Source: Chitinispirillaceae bacterium
GTDB lineage: Bacteria; Fibrobacterota; Chitinivibrionia; Chitinivibrionales; Chitinispirillaceae
Assembly: GCA_016929595.1 (NCBI GenBank)
Contig: JAFGIN010000156.1
Coordinates: 1-64,000, forward strand
Reading direction: 5' to 3'
DNA: 64,000 nt
Part shown: positions 17,973-27,418 of the stretch, piece after piece
Layout of the letters: every line of letters begins with the position of its first letter
Numbering within the stretch: position 1 is the stretch's first letter
Made by a program: the position numbers and the translations under genes
The notes under the pieces: model-generated
Told to the model about the DNA's origin: nothing
Databases searched by the model: none
What the model saw: only the letters and a program-made list of their open reading frames with translations

Positions 17973-19535
17973 TCAGAACTCTTCATCAAATTCGAATGGA
18001 TAGTTTATAGTCAGGGATCCAAGAGTGTCAGGAATTTGATTGAACCGCCAGGTTCTTATCCTTTCAATCACTTCTTTTTCAAATGTCTGGTCTCCAATGT
18101 TTGACTGCAGGACATTAAGCGATCCTACCGAGCCATCAGCTTTTATTGCCATTTCCACAAGTATGCGTCCTGAAAGTTTGATACCCATCCTCAATCGTTT
18201 GTTGTAGATATACCGTAATTGTTGAGAGTTGTTATCAATAATCTCTTTGAGATATGCAGGTCTCCTGTATGGATTCTGGTTTAAGAGCTGTTTTCTTTCA
18301 AGTTCTTCGAATTCAGCTTTAGACATTTGATTACTGTTAGGCTTTACAGTTTTAATTACAGGATTTTTTTCCACCGGTTCGTTATTTTTCCCCTCCAGAT
18401 TAAAAGAACCGATCCTGTCGATCATCTGTAAAATGCTGTCATTCCCCTTGTCAACTGCTGATTTTCTATTATTTGCGAGCAGCTCATTTTTCAAAGACGA
18501 CTGAGGCATAATGCTGGAATATACTTCCATATTTTTCAGGAATTGCTGATCCTGATATTTTTCAAGCTGTCTTTTTGCTTCATCAGCGATACTCTTCTGT
18601 TTTTCGTAGAATTCTCCCAGCATCAGAAGCCGCCGGTTAGCCTGGCGTGCCCAGTTCTGTTTATTATCCATCTTCGCAACAAGTTTATATTCAATAATAG
18701 CATCTTCTGTTTCACCAAGCTCTTCATGCGCTCTGCCTTTATAGAAATGTATCTCAGCAGACTGAGATGCCCCTGAAGAATGATCTATCAGTTTCGAATA
18801 TTGTATTATGGCGTTTTTAAAATCCATTAACAAATAGTATTGTTTCGCTTTTTCCAGACCATTAATATTTGATTTTGCAACATTGAGCCTTTCTTTCTCC
18901 ATTGTCTCTATAAAATCGAGAAGTTTCCAGGCAAGAATACCAGCCTCAGTATCCTGATAAAGATTAATAACATTTTCGTAAATAGTTTTTGCTCTGTCAT
19001 AGTTGCTTATCATTGAATAACAGAAAGCCTGATGAAGCATAATCGCTGCACGCAGCGAATTTTGTAGTGTAGCAGCAGTAGCGAGAATATCTTCGTAAAT
19101 CTTTAATGCTTCGGTATATTTCCGGTTTCTTTCCCAAAGATAAGCTATTTCAAGTACTTCAAATATTTTATCATCCTCTTTTGGATTGATAATTTTTTTG
19201 CCAAGAATGATTCGTATTCCATTGAGAAATATTCTTACAGGCGTTTTGAAAAATGATGATTTGATTTCTGTTCGTTTCAGTTGAGAAGCTACAATGGTCT
19301 GCATTTTTGCTTCGAGCTCGAAGTTACCGATATTTTCTTCCCCAAACTGCATTCTTCGTTTAACAAGCTCATATTTTGCAATAATACCTGAGGTATTTGC
19401 TGCCTCATTCTCAGATGCAATTGTTCCCAGGAGATAATTGATATCCTCGAAGCGGATATCTATCAATCCAATGTTAAAAAGTATTGTCAGAATAAACAAT
19501 ACTATAACGGGTGAAAATTTAAGAATTGCTCTCAT
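17973..19535 (-). CDS. Membrane-anchored TPR protein with AgmX/TonB-type C-terminal domain
   Basis: A 520-residue protein. An N-terminal hydrophobic segment (~8-25, PVIVLFILTILFNIGLID) anchors or exports it. The middle (~105-310) holds TPR-like repeats (AYLWERNRKYTEALKIYEDI, EIHFYKGRAHEELGETEDAI), then a polar linker. The last ~90 residues match the AgmX/PglI C-terminal (TonB-like) domain: LSGRILVEMAIKADGSVGSL and IERIRTWRFNQIP. Such domains occur in Myxococcus gliding/motility and other cell-envelope complexes. It is the last gene of the leftward signalling run, 3 nt after the GGDEF gene, so it may be an output or partner of that pathway. Specific role unknown. Confidence 0.8.
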   Translation of the reverse strand: MRAILKFSPVIVLFILTILFNIGLIDIRFEDINYLLGTIASENEAANTSGIIAKYELVKRRMQFGEENIGNFELEAKMQTIVASQLKRTEIKSSFFKTPVRIFLNGIRIILGKKIINPKEDDKIFEVLEIAYLWERNRKYTEALKIYEDILATAATLQNSLRAAIMLHQAFCYSMISNYDRAKTIYENVINLYQDTEAGILAWKLLDFIETMEKERLNVAKSNINGLEKAKQYYLLMDFKNAIIQYSKLIDHSSGASQSAEIHFYKGRAHEELGETEDAIIEYKLVAKMDNKQNWARQANRRLLMLGEFYEKQKSIADEAKRQLEKYQDQQFLKNMEVYSSIMPQSSLKNELLANNRKSAVDKGNDSILQMIDRIGSFNLEGKNNEPVEKNPVIKTVKPNSNQMSKAEFEELERKQLLNQNPYRRPAYLKEIIDNNSQQLRYIYNKRLRMGIKLSGRILVEMAIKADGSVGSLNVLQSNIGDQTFEKEVIERIRTWRFNQIPDTLGSLTINYPFEFDEEF

Positions 19536-19538
19536 GAA

Positions 19539-20927
19539 CTACCGACCATAATTATTGTCAATCGGTCTTCTGTTTTCTGTTTGACTTACAGTCTGAGTTG
19601 GGCTGACCGAACCGTTTCTACGGTCAATGGCATAACATGACCCATCCTGTTTTTTGACAAATTTTTTTACTTCTGCCGCAACAGATATCATTTCAGCGTG
19701 CCTTCGATATGGTCTGATCTTGTTTCCAACAACAGCCACAGAAACACTCATCAGAGGAAAGCGCTGCCTCTCTCCTTTACGATTAACTGATTCTATGAAT
19801 CCGTTACGAGCATCAACACTGTTATAAAACTGGAAAACGCCTCTATCAAATGTAGTTATGAAAGCCTTTGCTAAAATTTCCCAGTAATCATATTCGATAA
19901 CTACAACGAAATCATCGCCTCCCTCATGCCCCACAAAAACGTTTTTAACATCTCTTCTTTTCGAAGCAGCCACAAGACAATCACGAGTATATAACAATGC
20001 ATCATCACCTCGTGTAAACCCATACTTATCATTGTACGCTTTAAAGTTATCAAGATCACAGTATAATACAGCAATGAATTGCTGAGCATTAAGGCAATCA
20101 TCGATATACTTTGCGATCGTAATGTTTCCCGGAAGTCCGGTAAGCGGATTGGCCCCTTTCATTTCATCCCGCATTCTCTGCAATGCAACACTCATTTCAT
20201 TGAATGAAGAGGCAAGATGACCGATTTCATCATCACGTACAATCGGGATTCGTATTTCCAGTTGACCTTGTGATATTTGATGCGTAGCCTCATTGAGCTT
20301 ACGAATTGGGAAAAGTATCATTTTTGAAAACAGCATGGCAAATACAAGGTGAACTATGACAACCAGCACTCCGATAAGCAAACATTGTTTATAAAGAAGG
20401 TTCATCTGTCTGTCAATATCAATCATGATAATTTTAATTGCTGCAACTGCGGTGTTCTCTTGCTCATAAACGAATGGGATATAAAGAGAAATAGATTTCT
20501 CTTTTCTATTAACATTATGATAAAAAAGTTTATCTTCGAATCCCTGCCGTGTTATTGCTGTATTTATCATTTTGAGTTCTTCAATATCGGCATCGCCTCT
20601 GGAAACTGTTTCGTTATTGGCGACACTGGCAAAAACCTTTCCACCTTCACTAAACAGAATTATGTCAGTGATTCCCAGAGCTGAGCATTCTTTGAGAATT
20701 TTGTTAATATTAACAACTGACAAATCTTTTGTTGATTGTAATATGTTTTCTATCCTGTATTTCAACCCTGAACCTTTATGCTGACTTGTAAGTATTGCAT
20801 TTTCAGCAATTAAATCGAGCTGGTTTTCAAACACCATTATTACGAAGATTGAAACATTTAAAATACTTAGGAATACGTAAATGACCGCAGTTTTGAATAA
20901 AATCGATTTTGTACTAATCCCTTTCAT
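19539..20927 (-). CDS. Transmembrane HAMP-GGDEF protein (putative diguanylate cyclase)
   Basis: A 462-residue protein with a membrane segment at ~10-30, a ~150-residue extracytoplasmic sensor region, a second membrane segment at ~180-205, and a HAMP linker (FPIRKLNEATHQISQGQLEI). A GGDEF domain follows from ~265 (GANPLTGLPGNITIA, then DLDNFKAYNDKYGF). The active-site motif is HEGGDDFVVV: Asp replaces the usual Glu of GG(D/E)EF, and no RxxD inhibitory site is visible at the expected spacing. It may therefore make cyclic di-GMP weakly or only bind GTP. ATG 20927 has GAGG at 8 nt. It follows the NtrC-like gene by 15 nt in the same run. Confidence 0.88.
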   Translation of the reverse strand: MKGISTKSILFKTAVIYVFLSILNVSIFVIMVFENQLDLIAENAILTSQHKGSGLKYRIENILQSTKDLSVVNINKILKECSALGITDIILFSEGGKVFASVANNETVSRGDADIEELKMINTAITRQGFEDKLFYHNVNRKEKSISLYIPFVYEQENTAVAAIKIIMIDIDRQMNLLYKQCLLIGVLVVIVHLVFAMLFSKMILFPIRKLNEATHQISQGQLEIRIPIVRDDEIGHLASSFNEMSVALQRMRDEMKGANPLTGLPGNITIAKYIDDCLNAQQFIAVLYCDLDNFKAYNDKYGFTRGDDALLYTRDCLVAASKRRDVKNVFVGHEGGDDFVVVIEYDYWEILAKAFITTFDRGVFQFYNSVDARNGFIESVNRKGERQRFPLMSVSVAVVGNKIRPYRRHAEMISVAAEVKKFVKKQDGSCYAIDRRNGSVSPTQTVSQTENRRPIDNNYGR

Positions 20928-20942
20928 AGATATAACCTCAGT

Positions 20943-22313
20943 TCATTCTTCACAACTGACTTCGCCTGAATCATCTGAAAAAGCCCCATACTCATGAAGC
21001 TTATTTCGTAAGGTACGTATTGAGATGCCCAGCATTTCAGCCGCTTTGGTACGATTGCCGTCACATGATTCAAGTGTTTTAAAGATCAGTACCTTCTCCA
21101 TCTCTGCAACGGTCATACCAGCCTGAAGATCACAGGAATGATTGGCCGATGATGAGCTGAACTTGAATTTTGAGTGCGGGATAATTCCTGTACGTGTCAG
21201 AACTACAGCCCTTTCAATCGCATTTTCCAGTTCTCTGATATTACCGGGCCACTCATATTGAGCCAGAGTCTTCACAGCTTCATCAGAGAGCGCCTGAACG
21301 CTGAATCCATTCTCGTTATTATATTTACTAATAAAGTACTCTACCAGTCCGGATATATCGTCTTTTCTGTCACGTAACGGCGGCAGATGAACCCGGAAAA
21401 CGTTAAGGCGATAAAAAAGATCCTCCCTGAATTTCCCATCAGCAACATCTTTTTCCAGATTTCTGTTGGTGGTAGCAATCACCCGCACATCAATTTCTAC
21501 GGGTTGATCTCCGCCAACCTTATCAATTTCACGTTCCTGAAGTACCCGAAGAAGTTTTGCCTGCATCAACATGGGCATTTCACCGATTTCATCGAGCAGA
21601 AGTGTCCCCCCGGAAGCTGCTTCAAATTTGCCAAGTTTTCTGCTGATAGCTCCTGTGAATGCACCTTTTTCATGTCCAAACAATTCAGACTCGATAAGCC
21701 CCTCAGGAAGGGCGGCACAGTTAATCTTGACAAATGGGCCATTGCACCGTTTACTCTGGTAATGAATAAATCGAGCAACCATTTCCTTACCAGTACCTGA
21801 TTCCCCTGTGATAAGAACTGTTGACCTGCTCTCTGCCACTGATGCAGCCAGATCACGGATTTCATTCATTCGGCTTCCATTGCCTATGAAATTCCATTTC
21901 TCTCTGAGGGCCGTTTTCAATCTTCGATTTTCCGAGACGAGCGACTGATACCGCAAAGTCCGGTCAACAGTTATTTCAAGTTGATTTATCAGATTATCGG
22001 ATTTCTGAATAAAATCAAAAGCCCCCTTTTTCATCGCTTCAACAGCAGTTTCTATTGCACCATAAGCAGTAATTATAAGAAACGGAATTTCCGTATTGAA
22101 CTTACGGATCTGCTCCAGAAGTTCAATACCTGTCATACCAGGCATTTTCATATCGGAAATGACCAGATCAAAATCGTTTTCTTTCAACAGCTCCAGCGCT
22201 TCATGACCGTCCTTTGCAGAAAGAAGCCCGTATCCTTTCCGGCTTAACGTTTCTACAATTGACTCACGGAACAGATCATTATCATCAACAACAAGTATCC
22301 GTTTGTTATCCAT
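20943..22313 (-). CDS. NtrC-family sigma-54 response regulator
   Basis: A 456-residue three-domain activator. The receiver (~1-120) has acidic pair VVDDND and phospho-acceptor Asp in DLVISDMKMPGMTG. The AAA+ domain (~140-370) has Walker A GESGTGKEM, the sigma-54 contact loop GAFTGA, Walker B GGTLLLDEIGEMP and the arginine-finger region [12 protein letters not shown] Fis-type helix-turn-helix lies at the C-terminus (NRTKAAEMLGISIRTLRNKL). It sits 8 nt after the cognate kinase gene, the usual NtrB/NtrC-type pair. The FlgN-like gene upstream suggests flagellar or surface-structure targets, by analogy with FlgR and FleR; that is an inference. Confidence 0.95.
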   Translation of the reverse strand: MDNKRILVVDDNDLFRESIVETLSRKGYGLLSAKDGHEALELLKENDFDLVISDMKMPGMTGIELLEQIRKFNTEIPFLIITAYGAIETAVEAMKKGAFDFIQKSDNLINQLEITVDRTLRYQSLVSENRRLKTALREKWNFIGNGSRMNEIRDLAASVAESRSTVLITGESGTGKEMVARFIHYQSKRCNGPFVKINCAALPEGLIESELFGHEKGAFTGAISRKLGKFEAASGGTLLLDEIGEMPMLMQAKLLRVLQEREIDKVGGDQPVEIDVRVIATTNRNLEKDVADGKFREDLFYRLNVFRVHLPPLRDRKDDISGLVEYFISKYNNENGFSVQALSDEAVKTLAQYEWPGNIRELENAIERAVVLTRTGIIPHSKFKFSSSSANHSCDLQAGMTVAEMEKVLIFKTLESCDGNRTKAAEMLGISIRTLRNKLHEYGAFSDDSGEVSCEE

Positions 22314-22321
22314 AGACGCAA

Positions 22322-23635
22322 TTACTCTTTCAGCAATGGAAGGAATACTTTTATCAATGTTCCCTCATCCTTTTGACTATTAATATCAATATATCCTGAA
22401 TGTGAATCAACGACCTTTTTAACGATAGCAAGTCCCAGCCCGGTTCCGTTTTCTTTGGTTGTAAAAAACGGATCGAAAATTTTGCACATATTTTCCTTTT
22501 CAATGCCACACCCGGTATCCCCTATAGTAAAGCAAGCATATCCAGCGACATTTTTCCTGTCCATAGACACCGAAACCGATAGTACCCCCCCCTGCTGCAT
22601 CGCCTGCATCGCATTGAGACAGAGATTAAGTATGACCTGATTGAGTTTTTCCGGATCAGCCAGAACCACAGCATTTTCATTTGAATAAGTTTTTTCTATG
22701 ATGATTTTGTAGCCGAGCCGTTCAATTTCAATTTCAACAAACGAAACTACTTCATCAAGTATACTACTGAGTATTACTTTCCGAAATTCAGCCCGTACCG
22801 GCCGTGTGTAAACGAGCAGATTTGAAACAATTTTATTCAGCCGGGAAAGTCCTTCAGTGATTTTTCCAAGTATCGTCCTTCGTGGATCATCAGTTGAAAG
22901 ATCCCGCTCGAGTAAACCAGCCCACATTCCCATTGCACCAAGAGGATTTCTGATTTCATGTGCAACAGTAGCAGACATTTCTCCAAGAACCGCCATAGTT
23001 CTTGTCTGTTGCATCTCCTCTTCCAGGGCTTTTAATCTGGATACATCACTGAATATTTCAACCGCTCCAAGATTGCGTCCGTCCCGATCTCTCAATAAAG
23101 CGGTTTGAAACGAAACCGGTACCGGGTGACCATCCTTGTGCCACAGCACCTTTTCATCTCTGCGCATTTCAAGTCCGGTACGTATTACATGGAGTAAAGG
23201 CATTTCATCATTAGCAGAACATCTGAAAATATCTGTAATCTTTCGCCCCAGCACATCTGATTCATCATAGCCACTTATCAATGAAGCAGCTCTGTTAAAA
23301 TGAGTCACAACCGCATTCATATCAATTCCGATAACGCCATTTTCCATACTTTCAAGAATACTGTCGAGATATGTTCTTGTTTCCTCCTGAACAGCAAGAC
23401 TCTCAGCCAGTTCAAGATTTTTACTTTCAAGTTCAATATTTACTTTTTTAAAATTCTCCTGCATTGATGCATATGCGTGACTCAATTGTTCAGCCCTTAC
23501 CTGAAAATCGGTAAAAGCCCTTTGAAGGACCGACAGTGTCTCAGAGGTGATTCCGCTGATGTTTTTCCCCTCTTCACCACCGGAGGCACCCGTATTCATT
23601 TCGTGAGGCAGAAGTGATTCTTCAGTTATCACCAT
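22322..23635 (-). CDS. Soluble PAS histidine kinase (NtrB/AtoS type)
   Basis: A ~437-residue cytoplasmic kinase with no membrane segment. An N-terminal coiled coil (~35-100) leads into a PAS domain (~100-215; ILESMENGVIGIDMNAVVTH, RDGRNLGAVEIFSDVS). The HisKA H-box is TVAHEIRNPLGAM. The ATPase domain has the N-box EKLNQVILNLCLNAMQAM, GDTGCGIE, FFTTKENGTGLGLAIV. I choose ATG 23635, preceded by AGGAAGAG at good spacing and 4 nt after the previous stop, over the upstream ATG 23665, which would overlap the FlgN-like gene. It presumably phosphorylates the NtrC-like regulator encoded next; the signal is unknown. Confidence 0.94.
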   Translation of the reverse strand: MVITEESLLPHEMNTGASGGEEGKNISGITSETLSVLQRAFTDFQVRAEQLSHAYASMQENFKKVNIELESKNLELAESLAVQEETRTYLDSILESMENGVIGIDMNAVVTHFNRAASLISGYDESDVLGRKITDIFRCSANDEMPLLHVIRTGLEMRRDEKVLWHKDGHPVPVSFQTALLRDRDGRNLGAVEIFSDVSRLKALEEEMQQTRTMAVLGEMSATVAHEIRNPLGAMGMWAGLLERDLSTDDPRRTILGKITEGLSRLNKIVSNLLVYTRPVRAEFRKVILSSILDEVVSFVEIEIERLGYKIIIEKTYSNENAVVLADPEKLNQVILNLCLNAMQAMQQGGVLSVSVSMDRKNVAGYACFTIGDTGCGIEKENMCKIFDPFFTTKENGTGLGLAIVKKVVDSHSGYIDINSQKDEGTLIKVFLPLLKE

Positions 23636-23639
23636 TTTT

Positions 23640-24011
23640 TCAACTCTTCCTGATGCATTTTTCAAGATAAATTTTCAATTGTTCTTCTTCATCGATAAAA
23701 TCCCGAATAGCACATCCGGTGCACTCCAGAACTTTTTCAAGCACACCAACCTCAGGAGACATTGTAACATTATTTTTTTTTAATTGCCATTGCATAATTG
23801 CATCAGAATGGCGGGAACGTTCGCTCTCGATGGATTCAATAATCTTTTGTTTCTGTTCCATTGATGAAAGTAATCCGGACATATCGCCCCTGCTTATGAC
23901 TAGTTTTCCGATCATCTTCTGTACCAATACTTTCAGTTCACGATACATCTGCATCTGATAATTGAATGTATCTGTTAACTCTTTCACAAGCAATGAATCA
24001 CCATTCTCCAT
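23640..24011 (-). CDS. FlgN-like helical protein
   Basis: About 123 residues, predicted almost wholly alpha-helical. It opens with an LTDTFNYQMQMYRELKVLVQ helix, then MSGLLSSMEQKQKIIESIES, the kind of E-K-Q/I-E pattern seen in FlgN, the export chaperone of flagellar hook-associated proteins. I favour ATG 24011, 31 nt after the TPR gene stop; in-frame ATGs at 24068 and 24122 would overlap that gene. No other flagellar gene is in the window, so the FlgN assignment rests on pattern and on its place before an NtrB/NtrC-like pair. It could be an unrelated coiled-coil adaptor of the kinase. Confidence 0.5.
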   Translation of the reverse strand: MENGDSLLVKELTDTFNYQMQMYRELKVLVQKMIGKLVISRGDMSGLLSSMEQKQKIIESIESERSRHSDAIMQWQLKKNNVTMSPEVGVLEKVLECTGCAIRDFIDEEEQLKIYLEKCIRKS

Positions 24012-24042
24012 ACGTTCGATTCTCTCTGATACGTAAACAATA

Positions 24043-26070
24043 CTAACGAATGACAGTTCTGTACTCATTTTCCCAGATGGAATCTTCCATTTTCCACTGA
24101 GCCTGTTTCGCCCAGTAATCATCAGGATACCGTTTCATCAGGTCCTTGAATATTTTCACTGCAGTCTGGTACTCTTTTAGATTTTTATAAACGCTTCCGA
24201 TCTGAAATAATCCCCATGGTGTTTCCTGGAATGCAGGATATTTACGAGTTACCTTTTTGTAATAATCCTGTGCTCCTTTAAAATCTTTAGCCCTGAATTT
24301 TTCATCTGCAATGCGATAATACGAATCGGGCACTCTTACGTAGACATTATATTTTTCGCCAGTTTCAATAACATTCTGGAATGCCTGTATCGCCCTTGAC
24401 TGGTTGCCTGTTTGTAAACATGCAATGCCAAGTTTGTACGAAGCAAAAACGCGGTCAGCATACCCGGCAATGGATTTTTGTGCCGCACGGGTATATGCAT
24501 CGATTGCCTTCTTTGGTTGATCCATATCCATATATGCATCGCCCAGCATTTCAAAAGCTTTTCCAGACAATGTATGATAACGGTATTCCTGAATAAATTT
24601 ACGTAAAAGTTTTTCCGCAATCTGGGCATTGCCACGATTAAGATAGGTCATTGCTTTCAGAAAAAGACACTGGGGTGCGGCTGGTTGCCCCGGGAATCGT
24701 TCCAGAATCTGTTGAAACTGATTTTCAGCATCCCGGAATAAACCAAGTTTGAAATAGCATACGCCTGTATTGTAAATACAATGCATCGCCGGGGTACCGT
24801 TGGGCTTTAAGGCCAGTACTTCCCGGAAAACCTTAACAGATTTATCGTAATCACCACTTTTGAAAAGTCTGATACCCTTTAAAAGCTGTTGCCCCAGATC
24901 ACTCAATGTATCAACGGAAAGCATAGTCAGAAGAGAATCGATTCTGATCTCTACTTCATTGTATTTTTCTGGTGGAATCACAACCTGTTTTGGTACAGGA
25001 GATTTAACCGATACCTTCCCTGCCTTGATAACAGAGTCTATCATTTCGGGCACCAAAGCTTTTCTGTACATTTCAATCTGAGCTTGTGCTTCTTTCTTCC
25101 CTGCATCATACGTGGTTTTTGAAATATAGAGGTTTAATTGGCGTATAGCTTCAGAATAATTTTTTTCATCCCCGTAGATTTTTCCAAGATAAAAATGAGC
25201 ATTATGACCCAGCTCCGGGAAATTTACAGACTTCTGAAAATTGATCTTTGCCATTTTCGGCTGTCCTTTTTTCAACCGTAAAAGGCCTGCATAGTAATAA
25301 GCTCCATCATGAGAAGGATTTTTCTGAAGTACTTTTCTCAGTAAAATAACCGCATTATCAAGGTGACCTTCGTTATAAGCAGCCACAGCATCATTGAACT
25401 GATCATCGACAGCACCGGAAATTGCAATGTCAGATCGTTTTTTTTCACTATTAACAGATTTTCCATCTTTTTTCCCAGGGGCAGTTTCGCTGCTTTTTTC
25501 GGAAACACGCCGGCTTACAGTATCATTACTCTTTGCTCCGGAAGTATTCTTGCCACTATCAGTAAAATCAGCCTTATCACCGGAACTGCCACGATTATTG
25601 ACCGCTAATATTAATCTGTCTATCTGATTCTGGAGACTGTCCCGCTCTGCCGGATCGCTATATTGAAGATACTGCTGCAATTCAACAATTGACCTCTGTA
25701 TCTGCCCGTCGTTCTCATAAGCAACAGAAAGTAATTTATGTGCTTTACCCCAGCCTGGATTGTAATTTAAAGCTTTTTTTAAATTATAAATTACAAGCCG
25801 CGGTTTATTCTCATATGCCCGTATCTCGGCAATATGCATATATGCGTTGTAGTTGTCCGGATACGCAGCCAGAACTTTACGGAACTCATCAATGGCAACC
25901 TCGTACTTTTTTTCATTTTTATATTTTACTCCCAGCCTGTAATGAATGTAGTCGCCTGTTTCGTTTTCAGCAGCACTCATTAAACTTATCATAACAAGTA
26001 GTAGAAGCAAAAAAAATTTGTGGGCTATAATTTTGTAAAAAAATGTAAACAGCATATCAGATTCACTCAA
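24043..26070 (-). CDS. Exported TPR-repeat protein
   Basis: A 675-residue protein with an N-terminal hydrophobic segment (~18-34, FFLLLLLVMISLMSA), probably a signal peptide or anchor. TPR block one spans ~40-150 (HYRLGVKYKNEKKYEVAIDE). A Ser/Lys/Asp-rich linker spans ~165-225, block two ~225-335 (YYYAGLLRLKKGQPKMAKIN), and a third, longer block ~385-665 ends in BamD/YbgF-like repeats (YYKKVTRKYPAFQETPWGLF). It is likely a periplasmic scaffold. First gene of the leftward signalling run; the next start lies 31 nt after its stop. ATG 26055 (MLFTFF) is an alternative start. Specific partners unknown. Confidence 0.8.
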   Translation of the reverse strand: MSESDMLFTFFYKIIAHKFFLLLLLVMISLMSAAENETGDYIHYRLGVKYKNEKKYEVAIDEFRKVLAAYPDNYNAYMHIAEIRAYENKPRLVIYNLKKALNYNPGWGKAHKLLSVAYENDGQIQRSIVELQQYLQYSDPAERDSLQNQIDRLILAVNNRGSSGDKADFTDSGKNTSGAKSNDTVSRRVSEKSSETAPGKKDGKSVNSEKKRSDIAISGAVDDQFNDAVAAYNEGHLDNAVILLRKVLQKNPSHDGAYYYAGLLRLKKGQPKMAKINFQKSVNFPELGHNAHFYLGKIYGDEKNYSEAIRQLNLYISKTTYDAGKKEAQAQIEMYRKALVPEMIDSVIKAGKVSVKSPVPKQVVIPPEKYNEVEIRIDSLLTMLSVDTLSDLGQQLLKGIRLFKSGDYDKSVKVFREVLALKPNGTPAMHCIYNTGVCYFKLGLFRDAENQFQQILERFPGQPAAPQCLFLKAMTYLNRGNAQIAEKLLRKFIQEYRYHTLSGKAFEMLGDAYMDMDQPKKAIDAYTRAAQKSIAGYADRVFASYKLGIACLQTGNQSRAIQAFQNVIETGEKYNVYVRVPDSYYRIADEKFRAKDFKGAQDYYKKVTRKYPAFQETPWGLFQIGSVYKNLKEYQTAVKIFKDLMKRYPDDYWAKQAQWKMEDSIWENEYRTVIR

Positions 26071-26275
26071 AAAAAGTGGATAGAATTGATAAAAACAAAC
26101 AGGACAATCAGGTCAGGTTACTAAAAGATTACACCTTTATATCTCTTTGATTTTATCGTTTTAACGTATATTTTCGCAAGGATTATTTTAGGTATGAGCG
26201 AAGAGAGCAGGTATTGTCTGGATTGATGAACAGAATACACCAGCAACTCATTTTTTCCCAACAGAAATTGTATTA

Positions 26276-27253
26276 TCAATCTCCCAGGTATCGCTGTGGT
26301 ATCAGATAGTTCTGTACATAATCTGCAACCGCATCATTTAATGGCATACAGTTATGATTACATCCCGCTTGCCGTAAATGCTGAAGATCAGCCTGGGTAA
26401 AATACTGGTATTTTCCCTTCAATTCCTCGGGCATGGAAATATACTCGATGAGAGGTTTTTTGCCAGTGGCAGAAAATATGGCTTTAGCGCAGTCATTCCA
26501 GGTCTGCGCCTTTCCAGTACCTATATTAAAGATTCCTCCAGTGTTTCTATTGTCGAAAAAAAATAGTGTCATCTCCAGCGCATCTTTAATATAGATAAAA
26601 TCACGTAATTGATCTCCATCGGCATATAATGGATTATAAGATTTGAATAGTGAAATTTTACCTGAATCACGCACATCCGGCCATGCTTTATTAATAACAC
26701 TCCTCATAGAATTTTTATGGTACTCATTAGGTCCGAATACATTAAAAAACTTTAGACCGACTATTTTTTTAAGCCATCCTTTCCGTCGTGCATAAAGGTC
26801 AAAAAAATGTTTTGAATACCCATACATGTTCAAAGGGCGAAGATCATCCAGTCCGGATATGTCGTCTTTATACCCCTTCTCTCCATCACCGTACGTTGCA
26901 GCGCTTGACGCATAAATTAATCGGGTATCTTGATGGTTTTCCCACCATGTCCCGATGCGTATTGTGTAATGAATATTATTATTCATCAGATAGTCTGCAT
27001 CTTTTTCAGTTGTTGCAGAACATGCTCCGAGGTGAAATATCGTATCAATAGAGTCTCCAAAAAAACCTGATTCAAGTTTGTCCAGAAATTCATATTTTTC
27101 ATAAAACATGCTATAACGAAGCGCCACCAGATTACGCCACTTTTCTGCAGAACCAAGACGATCTACAATTACGATATCATCAATTCCACGCTGGTTTAAT
27201 TTCCATACTAGTGCACTACCAATAAAGCCTGCACCACCAGTAACTACGATCAT
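26276..27253 (-). CDS. hldD: ADP-L-glycero-D-manno-heptose-6-epimerase
   Basis: A 325-residue short-chain-type epimerase making the ADP-L,D-heptose used in LPS inner core. It shows NAD-binding VVTGGAGFIGSALVWKLN, the catalytic triad pieces YASSAATYGDG and MYGYSKHFFD (Tyr-x-x-x-Lys), the HldD-typical GLKFFNVFGPNEYHK and DQLRDFIYIKDA. This is good evidence for an outer membrane with heptose-containing LPS. It is monocistronic by spacing: 329 bp upstream and about 205 bp downstream lack clear genes. Confidence 0.94.
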   Translation of the reverse strand: MIVVTGGAGFIGSALVWKLNQRGIDDIVIVDRLGSAEKWRNLVALRYSMFYEKYEFLDKLESGFFGDSIDTIFHLGACSATTEKDADYLMNNNIHYTIRIGTWWENHQDTRLIYASSAATYGDGEKGYKDDISGLDDLRPLNMYGYSKHFFDLYARRKGWLKKIVGLKFFNVFGPNEYHKNSMRSVINKAWPDVRDSGKISLFKSYNPLYADGDQLRDFIYIKDALEMTLFFFDNRNTGGIFNIGTGKAQTWNDCAKAIFSATGKKPLIEYISMPEELKGKYQYFTQADLQHLRQAGCNHNCMPLNDAVADYVQNYLIPQRYLGD

Positions 27254-27380
27254 TTAAAAACTCCCGGGTATAGTATTCTGAAAATCGCAATAGATTGAAG
27301 CGTTTTTCAGGAGCATAACACTTTTAAATCTAATTAAAATTTAATCGTTAAGCAATCCTAATTCCCTGTCATTTAATGAG

Positions 27381-27401
27381 AATACAAATACGGTTTGTAT
27401 T
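27381..27401. promoter_or_regulatory. Inverted repeat upstream of hldD
   Basis: AATACAAA TACGG TTTGTATT: perfect 8-nt arms, 5-nt centre, about 130 bp before the hldD start and 180 bp after the tandem STAS gene. It could be an operator for hldD or a hairpin ending the upstream transcript. Confidence 0.4.
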
Positions 27402-27418
27402 TTGCTGGATAAAACCTC

